64,000 nt of DNA from Ectobacillus sp042610425 (lineage in GTDB: Bacteria > Bacillota > Bacilli > Bacillales > Bacillaceae_G), in assembly GCF_042610425.1 (NCBI RefSeq), contig NZ_JBGJZM010000001.1, forward strand, positions 248,001-312,000, given 5' to 3'. Positions 35,762 through 45,139 of this stretch are shown in pieces. The translations under genes and the position numbers were made by a program. Position 1 is the stretch's first letter. Each line of letters starts with the position of its first letter. Under the pieces are notes generated by a model. That model was not told the DNA's origin. It saw only the letters and a list, made by a program, of their open reading frames with translations, and searched no databases.

Positions 35762-37033
35762 ATGTCTATTCAAATTCCAAGAGGAACGCAAGATATCCTA
35801 CCTGGAACGGTAGAATTATGGCAGTATATCGAAGCGCAAGCACGTGATATTTGCAGACGCTATAATTATAAAGAAATTCGCACACCGGTTTTTGAGCATA
35901 CAGAGCTATTCTTACGTGGTGTAGGCGATACAACAGATATCGTTCAAAAAGAGATGTACACGTTTGAAGATCGCGGAGAACGTAGTCTAACGCTACGTCC
36001 TGAAGGAACAGCTTCTGTCGTTCGTTCCTATGTGGAAAACAAAATGTATGGTGATAGCACGCAGCCGACAAAGCTATATTATATTGGCCAGATGTTTCGC
36101 TACGAACGACCACAAGCAGGACGTTATCGTCAATTTGTACAGTTTGGAACCGAAGTACTTGGCAGCAGTGACCCTGCAATCGATGCAGAGGTTATTTCTC
36201 TTGCTATGGAATTCTATCGAAGTTTAGGATTAAAAAGTGTAAAGCTTGTGCTTAACAGCCTAGGTGATCGGGAAAGTCGCACGGCTCACCGTGAAGCTCT
36301 CGTAAATCATTTTGAACCTCGAATTGGAGAATTTTGCAGTGATTGTCAAGCGCGATTACATAAAAATCCACTTCGCATTCTTGACTGTAAAAAGGATCAC
36401 GATCATGATCTTATGAAATCAGCCCCTTCCATAACAGAATATTTAAATGAAGCTTCACGCGAATATTTTAATAACGTACAAAAAACATTAACCTTGATGG
36501 GGATACCATTTGAAATTGATGCAAACTTAGTACGTGGATTAGACTATTATCAACACACTGTTTTTGAAATTATGAGTGAAGCATCTGGATTTGGTTCGAT
36601 TACGACATTAAGTGGCGGAGGACGTTACAACGGACTCGTACAAGAAATTGGTGGTCCTGAAACAGCTGGTATTGGTTTTGCATTAAGTATTGAGCGATTG
36701 CTACTTGCTTTGCAAGCAGAACAAGTACAACTGCCAATTGATTCAAATCTGGATTGCTATGTTGTTTCTTTGGGAGATAAAGCTAAGGATGTAGCAGCAA
36801 AACTTGTATTTGAATTGCGTAAAGCAGGGATAGCTACTGAAAAAGATTATTTGGATCGAAAGGTAAAAGCACAATTTAAGGCTGCTGATCGATTCCATGC
36901 AAAGTATGTTGCGGTTTTAGGAGATAACGAGTTAGAGCGTAATGTCATTTCGGTTAAAGAAATGGAAAGCGGCGACCAGAAAGAAATTTCTCTTGATACA
37001 CTCGTTTCTTACATAGCAGAAAAAGTTTTTTAG
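35762..37033 (+). CDS. hisS: Histidyl-tRNA synthetase
   Basis: Class II synthetase of 423 aa. Motif 1 lies in the EHTELFLRGVGDTTD region, motif 2 in QMFRYERPQAGRYRQF, and the histidine-specific peptide is VRGLDYYQHTVFEI, with motif 3 in GIGFALSIERL. A C-terminal anticodon-binding domain follows. TGGGAGG precedes ATG. It is the first gene of the T-box-controlled hisS-aspS operon. Confidence 0.97.
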   Translation: MSIQIPRGTQDILPGTVELWQYIEAQARDICRRYNYKEIRTPVFEHTELFLRGVGDTTDIVQKEMYTFEDRGERSLTLRPEGTASVVRSYVENKMYGDSTQPTKLYYIGQMFRYERPQAGRYRQFVQFGTEVLGSSDPAIDAEVISLAMEFYRSLGLKSVKLVLNSLGDRESRTAHREALVNHFEPRIGEFCSDCQARLHKNPLRILDCKKDHDHDLMKSAPSITEYLNEASREYFNNVQKTLTLMGIPFEIDANLVRGLDYYQHTVFEIMSEASGFGSITTLSGGGRYNGLVQEIGGPETAGIGFALSIERLLLALQAEQVQLPIDSNLDCYVVSLGDKAKDVAAKLVFELRKAGIATEKDYLDRKVKAQFKAADRFHAKYVAVLGDNELERNVISVKEMESGDQKEISLDTLVSYIAEKVF

Positions 37034-37044
37034 GAGGAGAAAAA

Positions 37045-38814
37045 ATGGCAGAAAGAACACATCATTGTGGAGAAGTTTCATTGCAGGATGTAGGGAGTAC
37101 GGTACAATTAAATGGTTGGGCACAAAAACGAAGAGATCTAGGGGGATTAATTTTCGTTGATCTACGTGATCGCTCAGGTATCGTACAAGTAGTCTTCAAT
37201 CCAGAAATTTCAAAAGAAGCATTAGAGCTTGCAGAAACAATTCGAAATGAGTATGTATTACACATTGTAGGTACAGTAATTAAACGGGAAGAGGGCCAAG
37301 TAAATCCTAAAATTCAAACGGGATATATTGAAGTGCAAGCAACCCAAGTTACTATTTTAAATAAAGCAAAAACACCTCCTTTTTCAATTGCAGACGATAC
37401 CGAAGTTTCAGATGATGTTCGTTTGAAATATCGTTACTTAGATTTACGTCGTCAGTCTATGTTAGAGACATTTAAGTTTCGTCATACGATTACAAAAGCT
37501 ATGCGTGATTTCTTAGATGAAGAAGAATTTCTTGAAGTGGAAACGCCAATCTTAACGAAGAGTACACCTGAAGGGGCTCGTGATTATTTGGTGCCAAGCC
37601 GTGTTCATCCAGGTGAGTTCTATGCATTGCCACAATCACCGCAACTTTTTAAACAATTACTTATGGTAGGCGGTTTTGAAAAGTATTATCAAGTTGCTCG
37701 TTGCTTCCGTGATGAAGATTTACGTGCAGATCGCCAACCTGAATTTACACAAGTCGATATTGAAACATCATTCTTATCACAAGATGAAATCATTGCCATG
37801 ATGGAACGAATGATGAAACGTGTGATGAAGGAAGCGAAACAAATGGATATCGTTACTCCATTCCCTCGTTTAACGTATGATGAAGCAATGGGTCGATATG
37901 GTTCAGATAAACCAGATACCCGGTTTGGACTAGAACTAGTAGATGTTTCGGAAGCAGTTGCAAGCAGCGGCTTTAAAGTGTTTGCGGATGCGGTTACGAG
38001 TGGTGGTCAAGTAAAAGCCATTAATGTAAAGGGATCTGCAAGCAAATACTCTCGTAAAGATATGGACGCTTTAACTGAATTTGTGAAAATATACGGTGCA
38101 AAGGGATTAGCTTGGTTTAAAGTCGAAGAAGACGGAATAAAAGGACCAATCACGAAATTCCTTACTGAAGAAGATAGTGCTGCAATTCTTCAATTAGTTG
38201 AAGGAACAGTAGGAGATTTAATCGTATTTGTTGCAGATAGAAAAAGTATTGTTGCCGATAGCCTAGGCGCACTTCGCTTAAAGCTTGGTAAGGAACTACA
38301 ACTTATTGATGAAAATACATTTAATTTCTTATGGGTAACGGATTGGCCATTACTTGAATATGACGAAGAAGAAGACCGCTTCTCGGCAGCACATCATCCA
38401 TTTACGATGCCATTCCGTGAAGATGTTGCATTACTTGAAACGGAACCAGAAAAAGTACGTGCACAGGCTTATGATATCGTATTAAATGGTTATGAACTTG
38501 GCGGTGGATCTTTGCGTATTTATGAACGTGACGTACAAGAAAAAATGTTCAAGGCACTTGGATTTACGCCTGAAGAAGCAAAGGCACAGTTTGGATTCCT
38601 TCTTGATGCATTTGAATATGGAACACCTCCACATGGTGGTATTGCATTAGGGCTTGACCGTGTAGTTATGCTACTTGCAGGTCGTACTAATTTACGCGAT
38701 ACGATAGCATTTCCAAAAACAGCAAGTGCAAGTTGCTTGTTAACCGACGCACCAAGTGAAGTGGCACCTGCACAATGGAATGAGTTACATTTACAAAAAA
38801 GAGGTCGTAAATAA
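37045..38814 (+). CDS. aspS: Aspartyl-tRNA synthetase
   Basis: Class II synthetase of 589 aa with an N-terminal OB anticodon-binding domain (GWAQKRRDLGGLIFVDLRDR), motif 2 FRDEDLRADRQPEFTQ, the bacterial GAD insertion (about residues 300-420) and motif 3 GIALGLDRVVMLLAG. It starts 11 bases after hisS with AGGAGGAG and is followed by a terminator. Confidence 0.97.
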   Translation: MAERTHHCGEVSLQDVGSTVQLNGWAQKRRDLGGLIFVDLRDRSGIVQVVFNPEISKEALELAETIRNEYVLHIVGTVIKREEGQVNPKIQTGYIEVQATQVTILNKAKTPPFSIADDTEVSDDVRLKYRYLDLRRQSMLETFKFRHTITKAMRDFLDEEEFLEVETPILTKSTPEGARDYLVPSRVHPGEFYALPQSPQLFKQLLMVGGFEKYYQVARCFRDEDLRADRQPEFTQVDIETSFLSQDEIIAMMERMMKRVMKEAKQMDIVTPFPRLTYDEAMGRYGSDKPDTRFGLELVDVSEAVASSGFKVFADAVTSGGQVKAINVKGSASKYSRKDMDALTEFVKIYGAKGLAWFKVEEDGIKGPITKFLTEEDSAAILQLVEGTVGDLIVFVADRKSIVADSLGALRLKLGKELQLIDENTFNFLWVTDWPLLEYDEEEDRFSAAHHPFTMPFREDVALLETEPEKVRAQAYDIVLNGYELGGGSLRIYERDVQEKMFKALGFTPEEAKAQFGFLLDAFEYGTPPHGGIALGLDRVVMLLAGRTNLRDTIAFPKTASASCLLTDAPSEVAPAQWNELHLQKRGRK

Positions 38815-38863
38815 GGATTACAAAAAATAGTATCAGTAGCGAATAATTATTTGAATCTAACCT

Positions 38864-38897
38864 ATCCTATGTGAAGTTCACATAGGATTTTTTTTAA
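38864..38897 (+). terminator. Terminator of hisS-aspS
   Basis: ATCCTATGTGAA / TTCACATAGGAT stem followed by TTTTTTT. Confidence 0.9.
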
Positions 38898-38988
38898 CTT
38901 GTTATTATATAATAACTTTTTCTATACAAATAGTAGGAAAAGAAGGTAGAATACAAATTGAATGAATTTGCAAGAGGAGTGGATACGT

Positions 38989-39756
38989 ATGCTACATCAG
39001 TTTTCGCGGAATGAGTTAGCTCTTGGAAAAGACGGGCTTGAAATATTGAAAAACAGTACGGTCGGTGTGTTAGGAATAGGGGGCGTAGGTTCCTTTGCTG
39101 TCGAAGCATTGGCACGATCTGGAGTAGGCCGCCTCGTTCTTGTTGATAAAGATGTTGTAGATATTACAAATGTCAATCGTCAATTGCATGCGCTACTTTC
39201 CACCGTTGGTCGACAAAAAGTAGAGCTTATGAAAGAACGGATTGCAGATATTAATCCAGATTGCGAAGTAATTGCTTTGCAAATGTTTTATACAGAAGAG
39301 ACGTATGAACAATTTTTCTCCTATGGTCTTGATTTTGTCATCGATGCTGCTGATACGATTTCGTATAAAATTCATATTATGAAAGAATGCTTAAAACGGA
39401 AAATTCCGATTATTTCTAGTATGGGAGCTGCAAATAAAATGGATCCGACACGATTTCGGATTGCGGATATTTCCAAAACACATACAGATCCCATTGCAAA
39501 AGTAGTGCGAACAAGACTTCGTAAAGAAGGAATTACAAAAGGTGTGAAGGTTGTTTTCTCTGATGAAAGTCCAATTGTTATTCGTGAGGACATTCGAAAG
39601 GAAATTATTCCAGATGAAAACGCAAAAATTCGTAAGGCTAAAATTCCACCATCCTCAAATGCTTTTGTACCTTCTGTTGCTGGTCTTATTGCAGCAAGTT
39701 ATGTCGTTCGAACACTGCTGAAAGACATACAAATAAATCGCGTTGGTCAAGAGTAA
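38989..39756 (+). CDS. tcdA: tRNA threonylcarbamoyladenosine dehydratase
   Basis: TcdA (CsdL/YrvM) cyclises t6A37 to ct6A. The ThiF/E1-like fold has the nucleotide-binding GVLGIGGVGSFAVEALARSG, the DVTNVNRQ-type segment DITNVNRQLHAL, and the conserved DAADTISYKI. The 255-aa product from ATG 38989, behind GAGGAG, matches family length. A terminator and then a promoter region separate it from rarA. Confidence 0.92.
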   Translation: MLHQFSRNELALGKDGLEILKNSTVGVLGIGGVGSFAVEALARSGVGRLVLVDKDVVDITNVNRQLHALLSTVGRQKVELMKERIADINPDCEVIALQMFYTEETYEQFFSYGLDFVIDAADTISYKIHIMKECLKRKIPIISSMGAANKMDPTRFRIADISKTHTDPIAKVVRTRLRKEGITKGVKVVFSDESPIVIREDIRKEIIPDENAKIRKAKIPPSSNAFVPSVAGLIAASYVVRTLLKDIQINRVGQE

Positions 39757-39764
39757 ACAGGAAG

Positions 39765-39810
39765 AAATAGGCCGTTATGCAGAGATCTGTATTATGGTCT
39801 ATTTTTTTTA
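39765..39810 (+). terminator. Terminator after tcdA
   Basis: AATAGGCC / GGTCTATT stem (one G-T pair) with an approximately 20-base loop, followed by TTTTTTT. Confidence 0.65.
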
Positions 39811-39963
39811 AAATGTTGTATAGATTCCTGTCATAAAAGTTTCACTTATCCCTTACCCTATTCACTACAAGCCCCTATACAAATCCCTTTCGGTAATGAT
39901 TCTTTTTCTAACCCTGTCAAGTGTAGTACAATAAAGGAAACGCATCACGGGGAGGAGAGTTAG

Positions 39964-41247
39964 GTGGAACAAGCACCTCTTGCTTATCGCATGCGGCCGA
40001 AATCGTTAGATGAGGTTGTCGGACAAGATCAACTTACATTACCTAGTTCATCCTTTTATCGTATGGTTCAAAGTGGACATATTCCATCTATGATCTTATA
40101 CGGAGAACCAGGAATTGGGAAAACATCCTTAGCCTATGCGATTGCAGGCTCTACAAATAAACATTTTATAGCATTAAATGCAACAACTGCTGGGAAAAAG
40201 GATATTGAACAAGTAGTTGATGAAGCACGAATGTACGGAAGCGTTATCTTGTTTCTTGACGAGATCCATAGGTTTACAAAATCGCAACAAGATTACCTAC
40301 TTCCTCATGTTGAAAGTGGGCTCGTTACATTGATTGGAGCTACGACAGAAAACCCGTTTCACGACGTAAATGCCGCTATTCGAAGTCGTTGTAATCAAAT
40401 CAAACAATTAAAACCGATTACTCCGCCCGATATAATGAAAGTTTTAAAACGGGCATTAACAGATGAAGAACGTGGATTAGGTAAGCTTGCTGTACAAATA
40501 AGTGAGCAGCAGCTTGAACAAATAGCTAATGGTACAAACGGAGATGTTCGCTCTTCTTTAAATCTTTTAGAGGATATTGTACACGCTTCACGAATGGACA
40601 GCGGCATGTATGAAGTAGTAACTGAAACGATACAGGAATTTCTAACGAATAAAGGATTTTCCCATGATAAAGCCGGTTCTGCACATTATAATGTTCTATC
40701 TGGATTACAAAAGTCTATTCGGGGTAGTGATGTGGACGGCGCGTTACATTACTTAGCTCGTCTCATAGAGGCTGGTGACTTAACGAGTATTTGTCGTAGA
40801 TTGACTGTAATTGCTTACGAGGATTGTGGTCTTGCATCGGATATGGGATTTAAAGTATATATGGGATGTGAAGCTAGTAAATCGGTTGGATTTCCTGAAG
40901 CTCGTATTATACTGAGTACACTTGTTATTGAAATGTGCTTGTCAGCTAAATCGAATTCTGGCTATTTAGCTATAGACAAAGCTTTGCAGGATGTCAGAAA
41001 CGGTGCCTACTATGACATACCGGCCCATTTAAAGGATAGCCATTATAGCGGTGCAAAACAACTCGGACACGGAATTGGTTATAAATATCCGCATGATTTT
41101 CCACTTGGAAGCTTTGGAGGATGGGCAAAGCAGCAGTATTTACCTGATGAATTAAAGGACCGGCAATATTACGAACCGAAAGAAGCGGGGAAAGAAAAAA
41201 CATTAGGGGCTATTTATTTAAAATTACGAAAAATGAAAGAAGAGTAG
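39964..41247 (+). CDS. rarA: Replication-associated recombination protein RarA (MgsA)
   Basis: RarA is an AAA+ ATPase of the WRNIP1 group active at stalled forks. It contains Walker A LYGEPGIGKTSLA (about residues 44-56), FLDEIHRF Walker B, and the C-terminal tetramerisation domain with SDVDGALHYLARLIEAGD and HDFPLGSFGGWAKQQYLPDEL-type signatures. The 427-aa reading frame uses GTG 39964 after GGGGAGGAG. An imperfect inverted repeat follows the stop at about 41248-41294. Confidence 0.93.
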   Translation: MEQAPLAYRMRPKSLDEVVGQDQLTLPSSSFYRMVQSGHIPSMILYGEPGIGKTSLAYAIAGSTNKHFIALNATTAGKKDIEQVVDEARMYGSVILFLDEIHRFTKSQQDYLLPHVESGLVTLIGATTENPFHDVNAAIRSRCNQIKQLKPITPPDIMKVLKRALTDEERGLGKLAVQISEQQLEQIANGTNGDVRSSLNLLEDIVHASRMDSGMYEVVTETIQEFLTNKGFSHDKAGSAHYNVLSGLQKSIRGSDVDGALHYLARLIEAGDLTSICRRLTVIAYEDCGLASDMGFKVYMGCEASKSVGFPEARIILSTLVIEMCLSAKSNSGYLAIDKALQDVRNGAYYDIPAHLKDSHYSGAKQLGHGIGYKYPHDFPLGSFGGWAKQQYLPDELKDRQYYEPKEAGKEKTLGAIYLKLRKMKEE

Positions 41248-41435
41248 GGACAATAGATTATGCTTTTCCTTATGAGTTAAGCATAATGTGTCTATCCTAT
41301 AGTAAATAGATGATAACAAAGTAAAGATATGGTCATACAAAGTTTTAGGGAATGAAATGTTGGTTTTACATGATGTATGATATAATCGTTAGGGCTTATT
41401 TACGTATGGAAGAAGTTTAGGAAAGAGGTGTTAGT

Positions 41436-41852
41436 ATGAAAATATCAACAAAAGGTCGCTATGGTTTAACTATTATGATTGATTTAGCAAAAAAATATGG
41501 AACTGGACCGATTTCTTTAAAATCGATTGCACAGTCACATGACTTATCTGAGCACTATTTGGAACAGCTTATTTCGCCCCTTCGTAACGCACGTCTTGTG
41601 AAAAGTACACGCGGAGCATACGGTGGCTATGTTCTTGCAGATGTACCAAGTGCAATTACAGCAGGAAACGTAATTCGTTGTTTAGAAGGTCCGATTAGTG
41701 TAGTAGAAGGAATAGAAGAAGAAAAACCGGCACAACGTCAGCTTTGGATGCGAATACGAGACGCAGTGCAAGGAGTACTCGACAGCACTACACTTGAAGA
41801 CCTTGTCAAATACGACGAAGAAAACCAACAAGGATATATGTTTTATATTTAA
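41436..41852 (+). CDS. cymR: Rrf2-family cysteine metabolism repressor CymR
   Basis: CymR, with CysK, represses sulfur-assimilation genes. The 138-aa Rrf2-type regulator starts MKISTKGRYGLTIMIDLA and has a winged-helix core (SLKSIAQSHDLSEHYLEQL, VKSTRGAYGGYVLA). No iron-sulfur cysteine triad is present, as expected for CymR rather than IscR. The likely target operon yrrT-mccB lies at the end of the window. The adjacent iscS and mnmA match the B. subtilis order cymR-yrvO-mnmA. Confidence 0.92.
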   Translation: MKISTKGRYGLTIMIDLAKKYGTGPISLKSIAQSHDLSEHYLEQLISPLRNARLVKSTRGAYGGYVLADVPSAITAGNVIRCLEGPISVVEGIEEEKPAQRQLWMRIRDAVQGVLDSTTLEDLVKYDEENQQGYMFYI

Positions 41853-41853
41853 T

Positions 41854-42020
41854 AAAAAGAAAAGCGGAGCCGGCTGTTCAGCCACGCAGGACGGAACGTT
41901 CCTCGCCCAAAAAGGCGCTCTATGCCTTTTCTGGGCGAGGGTTGTCCGGCCGGAGGGGTTAGCCGGAGGAGCTAGATCATAAAGAAAAGCGGAGCCGGCT
42001 GCTAAGGTGAGTCGGCTTCT
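41854..42020 (+). repeat. GAAAAGCGGA-type Bacillaceae repeat element plus truncated second copy
   Basis: A near-complete unit (41854-41980) opens with GAAAAGCGGAGCCGGCT and closes with AGCCGGAGGAGCTAGA. A central hairpin pairs CCTCGCCC with GGGCGAGG around AAAAAGGC / GCCTTTT. A truncated second copy starting GAAAAGCGGAGCCGGCTGC follows immediately to about 42020. There is no coding capacity. Confidence 0.8.
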
Positions 42021-42052
42021 TATTTACTATACAAATTAAAGGGTGAATTTAT

Positions 42053-43204
42053 ATGCATATTTATTTAGATCATGCTGCAACGTCACCCGTACATCCAGAA
42101 GTGGTGCAAAGCATGATCCCTTATATGACAGACGTGTTTGGAAATCCCTCTAGCATACATTTCTTCGGTAGACAAGCGCGCCATGCTATTGATGAAGCAA
42201 GACGAGTATGTGCGGCAAGTATTGGAGCAAAACCAAACGAAATCATTTTTACTAGTGGCGGATCAGAAGCAGATAATTTAGCTTTGCTGGGCGTAGCACG
42301 TGCAAATCAAAATCGTGGACATCATATTATTACAACGGAAATTGAACACCATGCCATTTTAAATACATGCAAAATGTTAGAACGAGAAGGATTTAACATT
42401 ACATATGTACCAGTCGACGAAACCGGCCGCGTACATGTGGAAGATATTAAACAAGCTCTAACAGACGAAACCATTCTTGTATCGGTCATGTACGGTAATA
42501 ATGAAGTGGGAACGATACAACCTATACAGGAAATTGGGGAGCTTCTAAAGGATCATCAAGCCCATTTTCATACAGATGCTGTCCAAGCTTATGGACTCGT
42601 ATCAATTGATGTGAATCAACTTGGCCTTGATTTGCTTTCGATTTCATCACACAAAATTAACGGACCAAAAGGTGTAGGATTTTTATACTGCAATGAAAAT
42701 GTAAAGCTCTCCCCTATTATTACCGGTGGTGAACAAGAAAGAAAACGAAGAGCAGGTACAGAAAACGTCCCTGGCGTAGTAGGATTGCAGCATGCTATTC
42801 AAATAGCTAGAGAAGAACGTGAGCAAAAAATTCAGCGCTATCTCTCTTTTAAAGATATAATGATAGCTGTCTTTGAAAAAGAAGGCATAGTCTACGAATG
42901 GAATGGAAATAAGGAGCATAGTTTAGCGCATGTATGTAACTTTAGCTTTCCATCTATGGATATTGAATCGTTTCTCGTTAATCTAGATCTTGCTGGTATT
43001 GCAGCATCAAGTGGCTCTGCATGTACAGCTGGTTCTGTTGATCCTTCTCATGTTCTTGTTGCGATGTTTGGGAAAGAATCAGAAAAAATTCGGTCCAGTG
43101 TTCGATTTAGTTTTGGCTATGGCAATCATGCAAAGGAAATTGAAAAAGTAGCTTATGAAACAGCAAAAATCGTCAAACGATTAGCTAAAAATGTAGGAAA
43201 ATAA
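42053..43204 (+). CDS. iscS: Cysteine desulfurase (IscS/YrvO type)
   Basis: A PLP-dependent desulfurase that mobilises sulfur from cysteine, most likely for MnmA-dependent 2-thiouridine formation since mnmA follows immediately. The 383-aa protein has the SSHKINGPKGVG lysine at about residue 200 and the active-site cysteine in SSGSACTAGSVDPSHV (about residue 324). AAAGGGTGA precedes ATG. It is distinct from the NAD-cluster NadS. Confidence 0.95.
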   Translation: MHIYLDHAATSPVHPEVVQSMIPYMTDVFGNPSSIHFFGRQARHAIDEARRVCAASIGAKPNEIIFTSGGSEADNLALLGVARANQNRGHHIITTEIEHHAILNTCKMLEREGFNITYVPVDETGRVHVEDIKQALTDETILVSVMYGNNEVGTIQPIQEIGELLKDHQAHFHTDAVQAYGLVSIDVNQLGLDLLSISSHKINGPKGVGFLYCNENVKLSPIITGGEQERKRRAGTENVPGVVGLQHAIQIAREEREQKIQRYLSFKDIMIAVFEKEGIVYEWNGNKEHSLAHVCNFSFPSMDIESFLVNLDLAGIAASSGSACTAGSVDPSHVLVAMFGKESEKIRSSVRFSFGYGNHAKEIEKVAYETAKIVKRLAKNVGK

Positions 43205-43246
43205 CAAACGATACAACTAAGAAAATTGAGGTTGGAGGTGAAACAT

Positions 43247-44362
43247 TTGAAAAAATCCCCTCAGGAAACAAGAGTCGTCATTGGAATGTCAGGTGGCGTC
43301 GATTCTTCTGTAGCAGCGCTTATGCTAAAGGAGCAAGGATACGATGTAATCGGTATTTTCATGAAAAACTGGGATGATACAGATGAATTTGGCGTATGTA
43401 CAGCAACGGAAGATTATAACGATGTGATTGCAGTGTGTAATCAAATTGGAATTCCGTATTACGCAGTAAATTTTGAAAAACAATATTGGGACCGGGTATT
43501 TACCTATTTCCTCGACGAGTACCGTGCGGGTCGTACACCAAACCCGGATGTTATGTGTAATAAAGAAATTAAGTTTAAGGCGTTTCTTGATCATGCCATG
43601 TCGCTCGGTGCAGATTATGTTGCAACAGGACATTATGCCCGCGTGGAAGAGCAAGACGGAGTATACAATATGCTTCGTGGTGTCGATGATAATAAAGACC
43701 AAACGTACTTTTTAAATCAACTTGGACAGGAGCAACTTTCCAGAACGATGTTTCCACTAGGTGATTTAAAGAAACCGCAAATTCGTGAAATGGCAAAGCG
43801 CGCCGGCTTAGCAACCGCTTCAAAAAAGGATAGTACCGGCATTTGCTTCATAGGCGAACGTAATTTTAAAGAATTCTTAGGTAATTATTTACCTGCTCAG
43901 CCAGGGGATATGGTTACGTTTTCTGGCGAAGTGAAAGGAAAGCACGATGGTTTAATGTATTATACAATCGGGCAGCGGCACGGCCTAGGAATCGGTGGGG
44001 ACGGCGATCCTTGGTTTGTAGCCGGAAAAAATTTGGAGAAAAATCTATTGTATGTAGTCCAAGGCTTTCATAATGAATTGTTGTACGGGGATGAAGTGCT
44101 GGCGACAGATATTAGTTGGACGAGCGGAAAGCCGAAGGCTCAGCAGTTCACATGCACAGCCAAATTCCGCTATCGACAACCGGATAATAAGATAACTGTT
44201 ACGGTACTGGAAGATGGCAAGGTTCACATCACTTGTGATGAAAAAGTCCGGGCTATAACACCAGGACAAGCAGTGGTCTTTTATGATGGTGATGTTTGTC
44301 TTGGCGGAGGAACAATTGATGAAGTGTTCCGAAATGGGAAAAAGTTAACGTACTTATCTTGA
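43247..44362 (+). CDS. mnmA: tRNA-specific 2-thiouridylase MnmA
   Basis: MnmA thiolates U34 of tRNA(Lys), tRNA(Glu) and tRNA(Gln). The PP-loop GMSGGVDSS is at about residues 11-19. The catalytic cysteines lie in NPDVMCNKEIKF and DSTGICFIGERNF. TTG 43247 with GGAGGTG upstream gives 371 aa; an earlier in-frame TTG at 43226 would overlap this ribosome site. A terminator follows. Confidence 0.97.
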   Translation: MKKSPQETRVVIGMSGGVDSSVAALMLKEQGYDVIGIFMKNWDDTDEFGVCTATEDYNDVIAVCNQIGIPYYAVNFEKQYWDRVFTYFLDEYRAGRTPNPDVMCNKEIKFKAFLDHAMSLGADYVATGHYARVEEQDGVYNMLRGVDDNKDQTYFLNQLGQEQLSRTMFPLGDLKKPQIREMAKRAGLATASKKDSTGICFIGERNFKEFLGNYLPAQPGDMVTFSGEVKGKHDGLMYYTIGQRHGLGIGGDGDPWFVAGKNLEKNLLYVVQGFHNELLYGDEVLATDISWTSGKPKAQQFTCTAKFRYRQPDNKITVTVLEDGKVHITCDEKVRAITPGQAVVFYDGDVCLGGGTIDEVFRNGKKLTYLS

Positions 44363-44366
44363 ATTT

Positions 44367-44406
44367 ATGAAACCTCGGGCTTTAATGAGACCGAGGTTTC
44401 TTTTAT
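44367..44406 (+). terminator. Terminator after mnmA
   Basis: AAACCTCGG / CCGAGGTTT stem followed by TTTT. Confidence 0.85.
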
Positions 44407-44462
44407 GATAGATGTATGAAGAATGGCTAAAGGAATAAAATTTTAGAGTAGAGGTGTATCGG

Positions 44463-45116
44463 ATGGCAAAGCTTGATGAAGGTATAGCGTATATGCAGGA
44501 AGGAAATTGGGAGGAAGCTGCAAGGCTGTTAAATGAAGTAATTGAAGAAGATCCATCTAATCCAATTGGATATGTGAATTTCGGAAATTTATTAGACGCA
44601 ATTGGCGAACGCGACCGTGCTGTTGCTTTTTATAAAAAGGCATTAGAATTAGACGCTAAGCTTGGAACTGCTTATTATGGTCTTGGTACGATTTATTATG
44701 AAGTAGAAAAATATGAAGCAGCAAAACGTATGTTTGAAAAGGCGGTTGCATGTAATATACAAACAAATGATGTATTCAGTATGCTTGGATTTACCCACAT
44801 TCAATTAGGAAATGATATGTTAGCACTGCCGTTTTTACAACGGGCAATTGAACTCAATGAAACGGATGTAGAAGCAACCTTTCAATATGGATTATGCTTA
44901 GCTCGTATGGACCACATTAAAGAAGCGAAGCCTTTATTTGAAAAGGTATTACAAATGGATCCTATGCATGCAGATGCCTATTATAACTTAGGGGTTGTGT
45001 ATGCGTTTTTGGATGAAAAGGATGAAGCTTTGCAATGTTTTAAGAAAGCAGTAGCTATTCAGCCTGATCATCTTCTTGCTGGAAACGGTATACGAATGGT
45101 AGAGCAAAACCAGTAA
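44463..45116 (+). CDS. TPR-repeat protein (YrrB-like)
   Basis: The 217-aa protein consists of about six tetratricopeptide repeats, seen in units such as NPIGYVNFGNLLDAIGERDRA, LGTAYYGLGTIYYEVEKY and DAYYNLGVVYAFLDEKDEA. It is soluble, with no signal peptide. ATG 44463 follows AGAGGTG. TPR proteins are scaffolds; the partner is unknown. Position next to recD2 matches yrrB of B. subtilis. Confidence 0.88.
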   Translation: MAKLDEGIAYMQEGNWEEAARLLNEVIEEDPSNPIGYVNFGNLLDAIGERDRAVAFYKKALELDAKLGTAYYGLGTIYYEVEKYEAAKRMFEKAVACNIQTNDVFSMLGFTHIQLGNDMLALPFLQRAIELNETDVEATFQYGLCLARMDHIKEAKPLFEKVLQMDPMHADAYYNLGVVYAFLDEKDEALQCFKKAVAIQPDHLLAGNGIRMVEQNQ

Positions 45117-45139
45117 GGTGGAAAGGGAGGTGACGCCTC